From: Paenibacillus lautus NBRC 15380
GTDB taxonomy: Bacteria; Bacillota; Bacilli; Paenibacillales; Paenibacillaceae
DNA length: 64,000 bases
NCBI RefSeq assembly: GCF_004000945.1
Contig: NZ_BIMF01000001.1
Location: 372,001-436,000 of the forward strand
Direction of reading: 5' to 3'
Both the position numbers and the translations under genes were made by a program. The notes under the pieces are model-generated. The model had not been told where the DNA came from. It worked only from the letters and a program-made list of their open reading frames with translations, and did not search any database. Position 1 is the stretch's first letter. Every line of letters starts with the position of its first letter. This document shows positions 1 to 12,348 of the stretch, piece after piece.

Positions 1-580
1 GCAGCCAGAATGCCCGGATAATGCCGTGAAGCACAAGCACAAGCCCGGTCAGCAGAAGAGACACCTCATAACCCCTGCTTCCTTCAAATCCCTTCGAGAT
101 ATATCCGGCTGCCAGCGTTCCGAGACCCGTGAAAGCCGTAAAAACGGCAAACATCAAGGAAAATGCACGGGCCTCCTCCTTACGGGAACGGCAATAATGG
201 AAGAGAAGCTGAATCTCCGTCGTCTCCACAAGCGTCAAGCCGGTAGACACCAATATTTGAGCGGCATAGAACCACAGCAAATCATCGCTGACGGCAAACA
301 GCACATTGCCTGCGGCGATAAAGAATACGCCGGTAACCAGCAGTTTTTTTCTTCCGGTCCGGTTAGCGAGCAGGGATACCGGAATGGCGAGCACGCCCAT
401 GATCAGAATGCCCATCGACACCAACGCGCCGATCTCGTCTTCCCTAAGCCCCCGGAAGAGCAGATGCAGATTCAGGACGAGCGTATAGAGGCCGATTCCG
501 ATACCATAGAAAGCCTCGCTTATGAGGAACCGGCGCACCCCCGTAGACAGCTGCAGCAGGTCTTTGATGTAAAAGGACAT
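1..580 (-). CDS. MFS transporter, N-terminal part (runs off left edge)
   Basis: Reading from the ATG at 578-580 gives 193 open codons to the window edge with no stop, so only the N-terminal half is present. The start follows a purine-rich site (GAAGGGG). The protein shows alternating hydrophobic helices and a LANRTGRKK loop between helices 2 and 3, the place where major facilitator proteins carry their conserved basic loop. It lies 54 bases downstream of lacZ in the same direction and is probably the last visible member of the sugar-uptake operon. A sugar or oligosaccharide exporter/importer is plausible but the substrate cannot be read from sequence. Confidence 0.8.
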   Translation of the reverse strand, partial: MSFYIKDLLQLSTGVRRFLISEAFYGIGIGLYTLVLNLHLLFRGLREDEIGALVSMGILIMGVLAIPVSLLANRTGRKKLLVTGVFFIAAGNVLFAVSDDLLWFYAAQILVSTGLTLVETTEIQLLFHYCRSRKEEARAFSLMFAVFTAFTGLGTLAAGYISKGFEGSRGYEVSLLLTGLVLVLHGIIRAFWL

Positions 581-634
581 GTTATTCCCCTTCTCCAGAA
601 AATCCGATGACGATCTGAAATGAAAATCAGTCGG

Positions 635-3817
<3,183 letters not shown>

Positions 3818-3889
3818 ACGCACTTCTATGTGCTGATCCTGCATTATGCTGCATATCCATCCTGGATGCCTCTCTATCACCGGCACCGT

Positions 3890-4702
3890 TTACCCCTTGA
3901 TCCCCGTCGTGGCAATGCCGCCAACGATATAACGCTGCGCAAAGAAAAATACGGCAAGCGGCGGAATCGAGATCAGGCAGGTGATGGCCATAATGGATTG
4001 CATATCGACGCCGTGCATGCCCTTGAATTGGGATAACCCCAGCGTCAGCGTATATTTCGTCTGATCGTTCAGGAAGATGAGCGGCCCCAGATAATCGTTC
4101 CAGCAGCTCATCATATGGAACACGGCCACCAGAATGAGCGAGGGTCCCATCAGCGGCACGATGATCCGCAGCAGAACCATCATTTTGCCCGCCCCGTCAA
4201 TGGTTGCCGCTTCATCCAGCTCCTTCGGCAAGGTCATGATGAACTGGCGCAGCAGGAAGATGAAATAGGCGGAACCGAACCAGGACGGTACGATGAGTGG
4301 TTTGAGTGTATTGATCCAGCCCAAGTAGTTGAATTCCATATACTGCGGAATCATGGTCACTTCCCACGGAATCATCATGGTGGCAAGCACGATCAGAAAC
4401 AGCGCATCCCGTCCCTTGAACTGAAACCGGGCGAACCCGTATGCCACCAGCGTGCACGATATGAGCTGTCCGAGCGTCGAGAGCAGCGTCACGATCAGCG
4501 TATTTTTCAAAAACAGGTTAAACGGCTGAATGCTCCAGGCTTCCGCGAAATTGCTGAATCTCCACACGGAAGGAAGCCATTTCGGAGGAAACAGATACAG
4601 CTCCTGCTGCGACTTAAGCGCCGTTGTGACGGCCCAGAAGAGCGGAGCAATGAACAGCAGGGAGCACAAGATGAGCAGTGTGTACGTAATTACTTTTTTC
4701 AT
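3890..4702 (-). CDS. carbohydrate ABC transporter permease (MalG/AraQ family)
   Basis: A 270-residue inner-membrane subunit of a CUT1 sugar importer with about six hydrophobic segments. The family's EAA loop is visible as EAATIDGAG followed by a basic-hydrophobic stretch; this loop contacts the cytoplasmic ATPase. Its ATG overlaps the stop of the upstream permease as ATGA, so the two are translationally coupled and made in equal amount. No ATPase gene is present in the cluster, so a shared MsmX-type ATPase encoded elsewhere is likely, as is common in Bacillales. Substrate is inferred as a galactoside from the neighbouring lacZ. Confidence 0.92.
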   Translation of the reverse strand: MKKVITYTLLILCSLLFIAPLFWAVTTALKSQQELYLFPPKWLPSVWRFSNFAEAWSIQPFNLFLKNTLIVTLLSTLGQLISCTLVAYGFARFQFKGRDALFLIVLATMMIPWEVTMIPQYMEFNYLGWINTLKPLIVPSWFGSAYFIFLLRQFIMTLPKELDEAATIDGAGKMMVLLRIIVPLMGPSLILVAVFHMMSCWNDYLGPLIFLNDQTKYTLTLGLSQFKGMHGVDMQSIMAITCLISIPPLAVFFFAQRYIVGGIATTGIKG

Positions 4703-5706
4703 GCGGAACGCCCCTCTCTGCCGGCAGGTACGCCTGCTTTGTTACGCTTCGGCTTCGCCTTCTTCGTCTTCATCTCGCCCTCATAGAACACCCAGGCCTC
4801 CGAAGACTTGAACACGAGGAAAGTCAGCGTCAGCACGATCAGGAACATGAACCAGGCGTTGGCTGCAGAATAACCCATCTTGAAATACTTGAACGCATTC
4901 TCATACATGTACATCGCATAGAAAAACGTCGACTTCAGCGGACCACCGCCGGTAAGCAGAAGTGCCAGCGTCAGCTGCTGGAAGGCGGCAATGATGGATG
5001 TAATCAGGTTAAACAGCAGGGTCGGCGTGATCATCGGGATGGTCACATTGAAAAACTGCCTGATCTTGCCCGCCCCGTCCATCGAGGCCGACTCATACAG
5101 GTCCTTCGGAATTCCCTTGAGACCCGCCAGAAAAATAAGCATCATCGAGCCCTGTCCCCACAGGCTTGCAATGACCATGGCGACCAGGGACCACTTCGTA
5201 TCGTTCAGCCAATCCGGGCCTTCGATGCCGACAAGCGATAAAAAGAAATTCAGGATCCCGTAATCCCCGCTGTACACCCACGACCAGATCATGGCGAGGG
5301 CTACGCCGGAAATGACCGACGGCAGGTAGAAGGCGGTGCGGAAGAACGCGCTCCCTTTTACCTTCTGATTCAGCAGCATGGCGAGTCCCAAAGCCACGAT
5401 GATGTTCAGCGGCACAAACAAAGCCGCGAATTTCAGCGTAACCAGCAGCGATTTCCAGAACAACGGATCATTCGAGAACATCTCCACATAGTTGTCGATG
5501 CCGACAAAGGTCACTTGGCCTACGATCGGCCAATCAAAAAACGAAATGACGAGGGAAAACAGCAGCGGGCCAAGCGTGAATACCAGGAATCCGAATATCC
5601 ATGGAAAAATGAAGAGGTAGGGCACGGCCCCACCCCAACGTTTTGGTCCAAGTCGCTTCGGGGCCGCTGTCTGCTGTTGTGAGTAAGGCACTTGAGTGTG
5701 GGCCAT
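4699..5706 (-). CDS. carbohydrate ABC transporter permease (MalF/UgpA family)
   Basis: A 335-residue membrane protein, partner of the downstream permease. An N-terminal cytoplasmic tail of about 30 residues precedes the first helix (YLFIFPWIFGFLVFTLGP). The EAA loop is seen as YESASMDGAGKIRQF. The very basic C-terminus (KTKKAKPKRNKAG) is cytoplasmic. It sits 23 bases after the solute-binding protein gene, with which it forms one transcript: binding protein, permease, permease, lacZ, MFS. Confidence 0.92.
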   Translation of the reverse strand: MAHTQVPYSQQQTAAPKRLGPKRWGGAVPYLFIFPWIFGFLVFTLGPLLFSLVISFFDWPIVGQVTFVGIDNYVEMFSNDPLFWKSLLVTLKFAALFVPLNIIVALGLAMLLNQKVKGSAFFRTAFYLPSVISGVALAMIWSWVYSGDYGILNFFLSLVGIEGPDWLNDTKWSLVAMVIASLWGQGSMMLIFLAGLKGIPKDLYESASMDGAGKIRQFFNVTIPMITPTLLFNLITSIIAAFQQLTLALLLTGGGPLKSTFFYAMYMYENAFKYFKMGYSAANAWFMFLIVLTLTFLVFKSSEAWVFYEGEMKTKKAKPKRNKAGVPAGREGRSA

Positions 5707-5729
5707 TTTCGCGAACCTTCTTTCTTCGA

Positions 5730-7007
5730 TTATTTCAAATAGCGTTCGCTATCCTTCACCGCCTGGTTCAGAACCTCCTGGGCATCGCTGCCAAACATGA
5801 CGGATTCCACGGCTGCCGAGAGCTGGCGGTTTACTTCGTTCCATTTCGGATTCAGCAGGAAGGCCGGCGTATTGTCCGAACGCTCCAGCATCGTGTAATA
5901 CGGCTTGTAGAGCGGATCCTGGTCCTTCTTCAGCTCGTTGACCACGCTGACCCGAACCGGTAGGTCGGCCACACGCATTTTGATCGCTTCATCCGATACG
6001 TAAAACTTGATGAACTCCCACGCCAGGTCCTTGTTCTTGGAATCCTTCGCTATGGACAGCGCGGATTCGGCCAATACGCCTTTCACAGGCTTGCCCTCGA
6101 AGGCTGGCATCTCCACCGTGCCCACATCGATTCCGGCTTCCCTGAAGGATTCCAGCGGCCAGATGCCGCTCTCCCACATGGCAATTTTGCCGGCTTTGAA
6201 AATATCCTCCCCACTCTGCTGCCCTTTGCCTCCGGTCAGGACCGCCGAGCCGTTCTTCAGCATATCGCCCAGCATCTGAATGGCTTCCGCCGTTTCCTTG
6301 CTGTTCATGTAACCTTCAATCGTTGTGCCGTCCTCCGAGATGAAGGAACCGCCGTTGCTCCATACGAACCCTTGAAGGTCATACGTATCGTTCTCGGCCC
6401 GAACGCCGAAGCCGTACTGCTTCTTGGATTTATCCGTCAGCCTCTGGGCGATTTCCTGGAACTCGCTCCAGGTCCATCCATCGCTCGGGTAGGCAATGCC
6501 CGCATCGTCGAACATCTTCTTGTTGTAGTACACCACCCGCGTCGTAAAGCCCGCAGGGATTCCGTACAGCTGATTCTCGATCTTGCCGTAGTTGAACAAT
6601 CCTTGGTAAAAATCATCGATGTTCAAGTCCTCGTCCTTGGACGCGTAGGAATCCAGCGGCTCCAGGGACTGGTGATACGTCGGAAAATCCCACATGTACA
6701 TCACGTCCGGCGGATTGGCTGCGCCAAAACCTGCGGCCAGCTTCTGATCGAATCCGTCGGCATAAGCCTCCACCTGCACCTTGGTTCCGGGATGCGATTC
6801 CTCGAACTTCTTGGCGATCTCCTGCTCGATTTTCAGCGCATCTCCCGTATCCCAGGTAGCGAAGCGAAGCGTCGTCGCCGCGCCCGATGAATTGCCGTCC
6901 GGCTCCTTCGATGTCCCGGTCCCGCCGCTGCCGCCGCATGCGGCCAGCAAGGATCCCATTAACGTCAAAACCGAAACCAATGCGATCCATGACATTTTCT
7001 TTTTCAT
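5730..7007 (-). CDS. sugar ABC transporter solute-binding lipoprotein
   Basis: The start at 7007 is preferred because GGGGAG lies 8 bases upstream; an ATG 18 codons earlier has no such site and would spoil the signal peptide. The 425-residue product starts MKKKMSW, has a hydrophobic core and a lipobox ending LLAAC, so the Cys is lipidated and the protein is anchored outside the membrane. The mature part is a family-1 extracellular solute-binding protein (LRFATWDTGDALKIEQEIAKK at its beginning). It captures the sugar for the two permeases downstream. Expression is probably controlled by the two-component pair immediately upstream and by the palindromic site at 7044-7083. Confidence 0.93.
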   Translation of the reverse strand: MKKKMSWIALVSVLTLMGSLLAACGGSGGTGTSKEPDGNSSGAATTLRFATWDTGDALKIEQEIAKKFEESHPGTKVQVEAYADGFDQKLAAGFGAANPPDVMYMWDFPTYHQSLEPLDSYASKDEDLNIDDFYQGLFNYGKIENQLYGIPAGFTTRVVYYNKKMFDDAGIAYPSDGWTWSEFQEIAQRLTDKSKKQYGFGVRAENDTYDLQGFVWSNGGSFISEDGTTIEGYMNSKETAEAIQMLGDMLKNGSAVLTGGKGQQSGEDIFKAGKIAMWESGIWPLESFREAGIDVGTVEMPAFEGKPVKGVLAESALSIAKDSKNKDLAWEFIKFYVSDEAIKMRVADLPVRVSVVNELKKDQDPLYKPYYTMLERSDNTPAFLLNPKWNEVNRQLSAAVESVMFGSDAQEVLNQAVKDSERYLK

Positions 7008-7043
7008 ATTGTCAGCTCCCCTAAAGTATTGAGTTGATATGAA

Positions 7044-7083
7044 TTGAACCGCTTTCATCATAACTCGAATGAAAGCGGTTCAA
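7044..7083 (-). promoter_or_regulatory. 15-bp perfect inverted repeat, cre-like, in the promoter region of the sugar operon
   Basis: Arms 7044-7058 (TTGAACCGCTTTCAT) and 7069-7083 (its exact reverse complement) are separated by 10 bases. Each arm contains the ATGAAAGCG half of a catabolite-responsive element, but the other half deviates. A TTGAAC / TATGAT pair with a short 15-base spacer lies within the repeat on the minus strand. It could bind CcpA, the AraC-type regulator next door, or both. Confidence 0.55.
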
Positions 7084-7148
7084 AACGTGCGCTGATTCGC
7101 AGATGATCGTATTTTTGTTCGAACTTGCGCCCCCGGGTGTTCATTTGT

Positions 7149-8324
7149 TTACAATGATTCGCCTTTTTGTTCGGCACGGTATTGACTTGGCGTCTGACCC
7201 GTGCAGCGCTTGAACCATTTGCTGAAATATTTGCTGTCTCCGAGCCCCGTCTTCTCGGCGATCTCCTGCATCGTTAAGGAGGTTTCACGGAGCAGGCCAT
7301 AAGCGAGGCGGAGCTTGCGTTTATATTGGAACGCGATGAAGCTGTCGCCAACCGTTTTCTTGAACAGGATCGAAAAATGGCTGCGGCTCAGCCCCACCTT
7401 CTGGGCCAGCTCCGCTGCCGACCACTCGTCCGCGGGATGTTCGTGCAGCAGATGAACCGCATGCAGGATCGGCTCCGGCCAATGCTCCCCGCTCAGACCG
7501 TACACCCGTTCCAGCTCGGCTTCCTTGTGCAAGGATCGAAAGGCTTTCTGCACATCCTCCGAGTCTTGAAGACCTCCCCGCCAATTCCATGTTAGCTTCC
7601 CGCAGCGGCTTTTGATCTCCACCAGCAGGCCGTCCGCCGCTTCCTTATATTTCTCCGGTACGGCCCAATAGCAGCTGTCGGCGCCGTACGGCACCAGCTT
7701 GCTGAAGGGCAATCCCGGCTCTTCGGAGCCCTGCTCCTGCAGCAAGCCCTCCCAATTGCCGCTGCAGCCCGCCGTCTTGATCAGATACAAAGAGATGGGC
7801 TTGCCCTCCCCCTGCCCCCCTTGGGCGCAGAGCTTACAGAGCTCTCCAGGGAAACGGTCGCTATGGCCGTTAAGCCAAGCAAACAGATGGGCGGATACCT
7901 GTTCTTCCAACTCGTACCCATAGGCGGGCGTATCGGACAGCTCACGCTGGAATTTTCCCAGCATCGCTTCAAGCTCTTCGTCCTCGAAGGCGGTTTTCAG
8001 CAGATATCCCGAAGCGCCGAGCCGCATCCCCTCTTGGGCATATTCGAAATCCCGGTGGCAGCTGAGCAGAATGATCCGGGTTTCCGGCGCGATTTCCTTC
8101 ACCTTCCGCGACAGCTCGATCCCATCCATCTCCGGCATGACGATATCCGTAATGACGACCTGCGGTCGAAACTCCAGAAAAGCCTCCCAGGCCGCCTGAC
8201 CGTTGGGGCTGTCCGCCACAACCTCCATCCCGAACCGATCCCACGGCACCGTGGAGCGGAGTCCCTTGCGCACAATGCTCTCATCGTCGGCAATCATCAC
8301 CTTAATGTTCCCTGCTTTCATCAT
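7149..8324 (-). CDS. response regulator with AraC-type DNA-binding domain (YesN-like)
   Basis: A 391-residue regulator. Residues about 8-125 form a receiver domain with acidic pocket ADDE, phospho-acceptor Asp60 in VITDIVMPEMDG and the conserved Lys in LLKTAF. A linker region follows, and the last 100 residues are an AraC double helix-turn-helix (LAQKVGLSRSHFSILFKKTVGDSF, EIAEKTGLGDSKYFSKWFK). AAGGAGG lies at ideal distance from the ATG at 8324. The gene overlaps the 3' end of the kinase gene by 23 bases, showing coupling. It most likely activates the binding-protein/permease/lacZ operon downstream. Confidence 0.93.
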   Translation of the reverse strand: MMKAGNIKVMIADDESIVRKGLRSTVPWDRFGMEVVADSPNGQAAWEAFLEFRPQVVITDIVMPEMDGIELSRKVKEIAPETRIILLSCHRDFEYAQEGMRLGASGYLLKTAFEDEELEAMLGKFQRELSDTPAYGYELEEQVSAHLFAWLNGHSDRFPGELCKLCAQGGQGEGKPISLYLIKTAGCSGNWEGLLQEQGSEEPGLPFSKLVPYGADSCYWAVPEKYKEAADGLLVEIKSRCGKLTWNWRGGLQDSEDVQKAFRSLHKEAELERVYGLSGEHWPEPILHAVHLLHEHPADEWSAAELAQKVGLSRSHFSILFKKTVGDSFIAFQYKRKLRLAYGLLRETSLTMQEIAEKTGLGDSKYFSKWFKRCTGQTPSQYRAEQKGESL

Positions 8325-10047
8325 CGAAAGATTCCTCCTTTTTCGGCCAACGTATGGTGATCGTTGTTCCTTCTCCCTTAACCGAATGCACCTTCAGTCC
8401 ATAGAGCGGGCCAAAATGCAGCTTGAATTTCTGGTCGGCGTTACGCACGCCAAGCCCGCCGCGACCCTTCCGCTTCATCTCCGGCGAGAATAACTGCGTC
8501 AGTTTCTCCTCCTTGATGCCGGCTCCGTTATCGCGAAGCGTAAGCACCAGCTCGTCATGATCCTCCTCGACCTTGACATGTATTTCTCCTTGACCATCGG
8601 TGAAGGCATGGAAAAAAATGTTTTCAAACAGCGGCTGAAGTGTCATTCGTGGAATCAAATAAGGCATGAGCGCCTCATCGCAATCCAGCTCATAACGGAA
8701 CACCTTGCCGTACCTGATCTCCTGGATTTTCAGAAAGTGACCGATCATGCGCAGCTCCCTGTTCAGCGTAACGAGCTCCTGCGAGATATTCAAATTCCCT
8801 TCCAGCACCATCGTCAGATGGTACAGCATCTGGCGAATGTCCTCCGCGCCTTCCAGCCTGGCCTTCCACTGGATGGAATTGAGTGTATTGAACAGCAGAT
8901 GGGGATTGATCTGATAATGGAATGCGCGCAGTTCAGCCTCTTTTTTCAGCCGCTCGCTCTGCTCCACTTCGCCAATCAGGGTCTGCACCCCCGTTACCAT
9001 CCGGTTAAAACTCATATCGAGGCTGCCCAGTTCATCCCTGCCCTCGATCGGCGTACGGGTATCCAGCTTGCCAAAGCTCACCTTCTGCATCGAGTCCTTC
9101 AAGGTCCGGATTCGTGAGGTGAACCGGGAGGAGAACAGATAGGCGATGCCAAAAGCGAGCAGGCAGGAGACGATGGCAACAACCATCGTATTCGCCCGAA
9201 TAACGCCCGAGGATTGATAGAACGCCTTGGCGGGAATTCTGGCTTCCATGGTCCATTGGTTGACATCGATCGCCCGGGTCCAGGTCACATCGTTGTCATG
9301 GGGCGTATACGAAGCGTCCGTCTCATATACGACCGTGCCGTCCGGCGAAGTAATAAGCAGATGGGCGTGCGTATCCGCCTCGAACTTGGCATAACTGCGC
9401 AGCAGCTCCTCGGCGTTCTCCTCAATCAGGATGACACTGCCGTCCTGAGCCTTGTCCGGGTGGTGGATCGGTACGGCGAGCCCGATGACCGGCACGTTAT
9501 CGTTATCGCTGCTCTTGATGGAATGATCCTGTTTATAAAAACCGAGCCAATAAGTCCCGGCATATGTCTTCGGCCTCGTGTTCCACATCGGGATATTGCC
9601 GAGTTTATTCACATCCAGATTGTTCTCCCCATAGTAATAGCCGGAGGTCGTAATAATGTAGATCCCGGCCGTCAGCTGAGTCCGCAGGGACTTCAACAAC
9701 GATTCGAAATCGTTCTTCTCCATAATGTCGCCGTAGGTGGACGGCGTCCCGCTTCCAATTCCCGAATGGCTTGGGTCCAGTAAATAGGAATAAATCGTTT
9801 CCGCCGTCTGCTTCATCCGCCCCAATACCGAACGGGTCTGCTGCTCCAGCTGCGCTACGGCATTATCGCCGTATTTGCCGAACTGGGAGTTAATCACTTT
9901 AGCGGATTGTACATAAGAAAGTCCGCCAAGCGAGAACAGCGGAATCAGGGTGACGATTAAAAAACAGGTAAGCAGCTTGGTTCGTATACTGTGATAGGTG
10001 CCGGTGAACAGCCGGCCCACACGATCTTTAATCCCCTGAAGATTCAT
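8302..10047 (-). CDS. sensor histidine kinase (YesM-like, His_kinase family)
   Basis: A 581-residue membrane sensor. The ATG at 10047 is chosen because GGGGAG lies just upstream; an in-frame ATG 19 codons earlier lacks a ribosome site. Helices near residues 24-45 and 285-308 enclose an extracellular sensing domain of about 240 residues. A HAMP segment follows, then the phosphorylated His383 in YQINPHLLFNTL, and a GHKL ATPase domain with LQPLFENIFFHAF, DNGAGI and GRGGLGVRN. It should phosphorylate the co-encoded response regulator in response to extracellular sugar or binding-protein state. Confidence 0.93.
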   Translation of the reverse strand: MNLQGIKDRVGRLFTGTYHSIRTKLLTCFLIVTLIPLFSLGGLSYVQSAKVINSQFGKYGDNAVAQLEQQTRSVLGRMKQTAETIYSYLLDPSHSGIGSGTPSTYGDIMEKNDFESLLKSLRTQLTAGIYIITTSGYYYGENNLDVNKLGNIPMWNTRPKTYAGTYWLGFYKQDHSIKSSDNDNVPVIGLAVPIHHPDKAQDGSVILIEENAEELLRSYAKFEADTHAHLLITSPDGTVVYETDASYTPHDNDVTWTRAIDVNQWTMEARIPAKAFYQSSGVIRANTMVVAIVSCLLAFGIAYLFSSRFTSRIRTLKDSMQKVSFGKLDTRTPIEGRDELGSLDMSFNRMVTGVQTLIGEVEQSERLKKEAELRAFHYQINPHLLFNTLNSIQWKARLEGAEDIRQMLYHLTMVLEGNLNISQELVTLNRELRMIGHFLKIQEIRYGKVFRYELDCDEALMPYLIPRMTLQPLFENIFFHAFTDGQGEIHVKVEEDHDELVLTLRDNGAGIKEEKLTQLFSPEMKRKGRGGLGVRNADQKFKLHFGPLYGLKVHSVKGEGTTITIRWPKKEESFDDESREH

Positions 10048-10128
10048 GGTTACTCTCCCCGTTGTCGTATCGTATCGTGAAACTTTCGTCCACTCGTTCG
10101 CCATGCGGCAGGACCGTCATTCCGTCGG

Positions 10129-10143
10129 TGATACCGCTTTCAT
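10129..10143 (-). promoter_or_regulatory. putative cre (CcpA) site ahead of the kinase/regulator genes
   Basis: On the minus strand the 15-mer ATGAAAGCGGTATCA fits the published cre consensus WTGNAANCGNWNNCW at every position. It lies about 80 bases upstream of the kinase start and shares ATGAAAGCG with the sites at 7069-7083 and 11984-11998. Confidence 0.55.
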
Positions 10144-10258
10144 TATAAACCCGAACAAAGGGCTTGTAATTAGGCGGCAACTGGAAAATGAGAGGAAACG
10201 GAAAAAGCACCTCCCCCGCAAGGCAAAAAGCCCGGGAAGAAGTGTTTGTCCGTCATCG

Positions 10259-11965
10259 TTATAGGGTGTATTCATGTCCAAGAATCAAAAATACGCTGGA
10301 GGTCCAGGTGAACGCCCGATCGCGAAGCCCCGCTCCTGTCAGGGCATCAAAATTTTCGGCCATGCCGCTGAGACTGACCATCCGGCAGTACCGCTCCGCA
10401 ATCTCCGTGGCCAGCTCATGATCGCCGGCTGCGGCCACCCCTTCGACCAGCAGCATCGTCGAAGGGGCCCAGATCGGCCCGCGCCAATATCCGTCCGGCT
10501 TGTAATATGGGCTGCTTACGCTCTCGGTAGCCCAGCCGTTGCTCGTCAGGAATCGGCTTTCATCCCGAAGCCCTTCCAGTAGGGCCGTGCGGATAAACTC
10601 GGGTAAGCGTCTTCCCAGCAGAATCGGAACGAACAACAGCAAGCTGTCTCCCTCGGACACCTCATGCGTTCCCGAACGGCAGGCCGTGAACCGGCCATCC
10701 TTCCAGAAGTGCCGAATCAAACGCTCCAGCGTATCGTCCGCTCTCTGTCTCCATTGACTCGACTCCTCGGTCAGGCCCAGCAAACCCGCGATTTCGGCCA
10801 GCGTCTCCATCTGAATAATCAGATAGGCGGCAAGGTCGGGACTCTCGACGGGAATGCCGTTATTGAACGCCGTGCTGTTGTCCCAGCCTGAATCGTTGCC
10901 GTGGTTATACTGGGGAATGCCGTCGCCGTCATGGTCCCGATGCGTGAACCACCACTCCGTCCATTTGGACAATGGGCCATAGACCTCGCGCAGCTGGGTC
11001 TCCTTGATGAAATCGGTCCGACGCATCATCCAGGCCAGCGTCCAGCCGTGAATCGGCGGTTTGTTGCAATTCCAAAGCTCGTATTTATCGTTCACGAAGT
11101 CCGGAATCAGGCCGCTCTCATCCTGCCGGTCAAAAAAGATCATGAACTGATCCCAGGCCAGCTTGGGATTATGCCGCACGAGGGCCATTGCGTTAAAGCA
11201 GTTGTCCCAGCTCCAGATGTTGGTCATCCAGTTCTTGGACATATACATGGCTGGGCGGGTCAGGCAGCCTTCGGCCGGAACCACGCAGGACCAGGTTATA
11301 TAGGCGGCGAGTTCCCTTGCTTCCTGCCACCGTTCAGAGACGGTGAGGGTGTTGTTCAGCCAATGCCCGTAATCTTCACGGACGCTTTCAACCGCATCGT
11401 CGAAGGACTCCCATTCGTCGCGCGGCTTCAAGAACTTAATGAATTCTTCAACCGCAAATTCCGCACAATTGGTTGCAGGCTCCACGGAAAAGTCGGCGGT
11501 TACCCGCGAGCTCTTGATCTCGTTCCATTCGACCTCCATGCCCATATGGCCTGCAAGCCGGGTCAGCATGAAGCGGCAGCCATGCGTGAAGCTGTTCACT
11601 TCCCAGCTGTCCGGATGGGTCTCATAGGCGTAGTCGTACGCTGCCGGAAAAAAGGTAAGCCGTATGCCGCAGCCTTCCGAGCGGAATCGGACGGTCCGGG
11701 AGTCCGATAAACAAATGTCCGCATGGCCCTCCGAATCGGCGGCCGTTAGCCTGATTTTGTCGGGTGATGCAATAGGTTCGAACGGAACCGGCTCGCTCTG
11801 CCGGTTTAGCAGCTCTATCAGAAACGCCTCGCCAAACTTGTCATCCCCTCCGCGGACGGTGCGCAGGTAAAGTCCTTGTCTGCGGTCCTTTGCCGCGGGC
11901 AGGAGGGAAATGGCCAAGAAGGACTCTCTTCGGCTGAAAGGTACGATATTCAGATCAAAATTCAT
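10259..11965 (-). CDS. (alpha/alpha)6-barrel glycoside hydrolase, GH63/trehalase-like
   Basis: Start at 11965 chosen for AAGGAG eight bases upstream; the open frame extends 84 codons further but without ribosome site. The 568-residue product has no signal peptide and acts in the cytoplasm. After an N-terminal beta-rich domain, the barrel carries NIWSWDNCFNAMAL, DESGLIPDFVNDKY, PPIHGWTLAWMM, GNDSGWDNSTAFNNG and YWRGPIWAPSTMLLVEG. These motifs are shared by glycogen-debranching, mannosylglycerate-hydrolase and GH63 enzymes; the Asp in WSWDN is the likely general acid. The exact sugar cannot be assigned. It is a separate unit with its own cre-like site. Confidence 0.8.
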   Translation of the reverse strand: MNFDLNIVPFSRRESFLAISLLPAAKDRRQGLYLRTVRGGDDKFGEAFLIELLNRQSEPVPFEPIASPDKIRLTAADSEGHADICLSDSRTVRFRSEGCGIRLTFFPAAYDYAYETHPDSWEVNSFTHGCRFMLTRLAGHMGMEVEWNEIKSSRVTADFSVEPATNCAEFAVEEFIKFLKPRDEWESFDDAVESVREDYGHWLNNTLTVSERWQEARELAAYITWSCVVPAEGCLTRPAMYMSKNWMTNIWSWDNCFNAMALVRHNPKLAWDQFMIFFDRQDESGLIPDFVNDKYELWNCNKPPIHGWTLAWMMRRTDFIKETQLREVYGPLSKWTEWWFTHRDHDGDGIPQYNHGNDSGWDNSTAFNNGIPVESPDLAAYLIIQMETLAEIAGLLGLTEESSQWRQRADDTLERLIRHFWKDGRFTACRSGTHEVSEGDSLLLFVPILLGRRLPEFIRTALLEGLRDESRFLTSNGWATESVSSPYYKPDGYWRGPIWAPSTMLLVEGVAAAGDHELATEIAERYCRMVSLSGMAENFDALTGAGLRDRAFTWTSSVFLILGHEYTL

Positions 11966-11983
11966 AAGACAACTCCTTCGCTG

Positions 11984-11998
11984 AGGTATCGCTTTCAT
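11984..11998 (-). promoter_or_regulatory. putative cre (CcpA) site ahead of the GH63-like gene
   Basis: The minus-strand 15-mer ATGAAAGCGATACCT matches WTGNAANCGNWNNCW at all positions. It lies only 19-33 bases upstream of the ATG at 11965, just beyond the ribosome site, where CcpA binding would block transcription. Confidence 0.55.
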
Positions 11999-12152
11999 TG
12001 TAAAACTTCTCATGGGAAGAGAGGACTGCCGGATGTCTTGCCATAAGAGGGATATTGTTTGCCGCAGGCTCGCTTGAGCGAGGGAGGTGTCATTTTGTTC
12101 GATGAGAGGGGGGGTAAATGTCATGGCAACGAATAGCGTTGTGAAGATCCAA

Positions 12153-12185
12153 TAAAAAACCGCCGATGATCGCGGCATCGGCGGT
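12153..12185 (-). terminator. rho-independent terminator
   Basis: Arms ACCGCCGATG (12159-12168) and CATCGGCGGT (12176-12185) form a 10-bp GC-rich stem, followed on the minus strand by six Ts. It probably ends the TetR/YqeB-like transcript. The 163 bases between it and 12349 show no convincing gene on either strand. Confidence 0.75.
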
Positions 12186-12348
12186 GGGCACGGCTTATGG
12201 ATTACGATGGTGATCATCTGGTGCTATAGCTGGCGACCACTGCCATCTGAATGAACCGCTTGTCGTTCAGGCGGGATTATGTGCATCTGGTATTCAGTGA
12301 GCCTTTATGCCGCGATGATGGCTTTGCCTGCTATAGCTACTTTGGCCG

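Noticed and set aside
26..610. Plus-strand open frame at the left edge
   Set aside because: It is antisense to a convincing MFS transporter frame with hydrophobic helices and a proper ribosome site.
10028..10210. 60-codon frame overlapping the kinase start
   Set aside because: Overlaps the true ATG at 10047 and the cre-like site; no ribosome site at its start.
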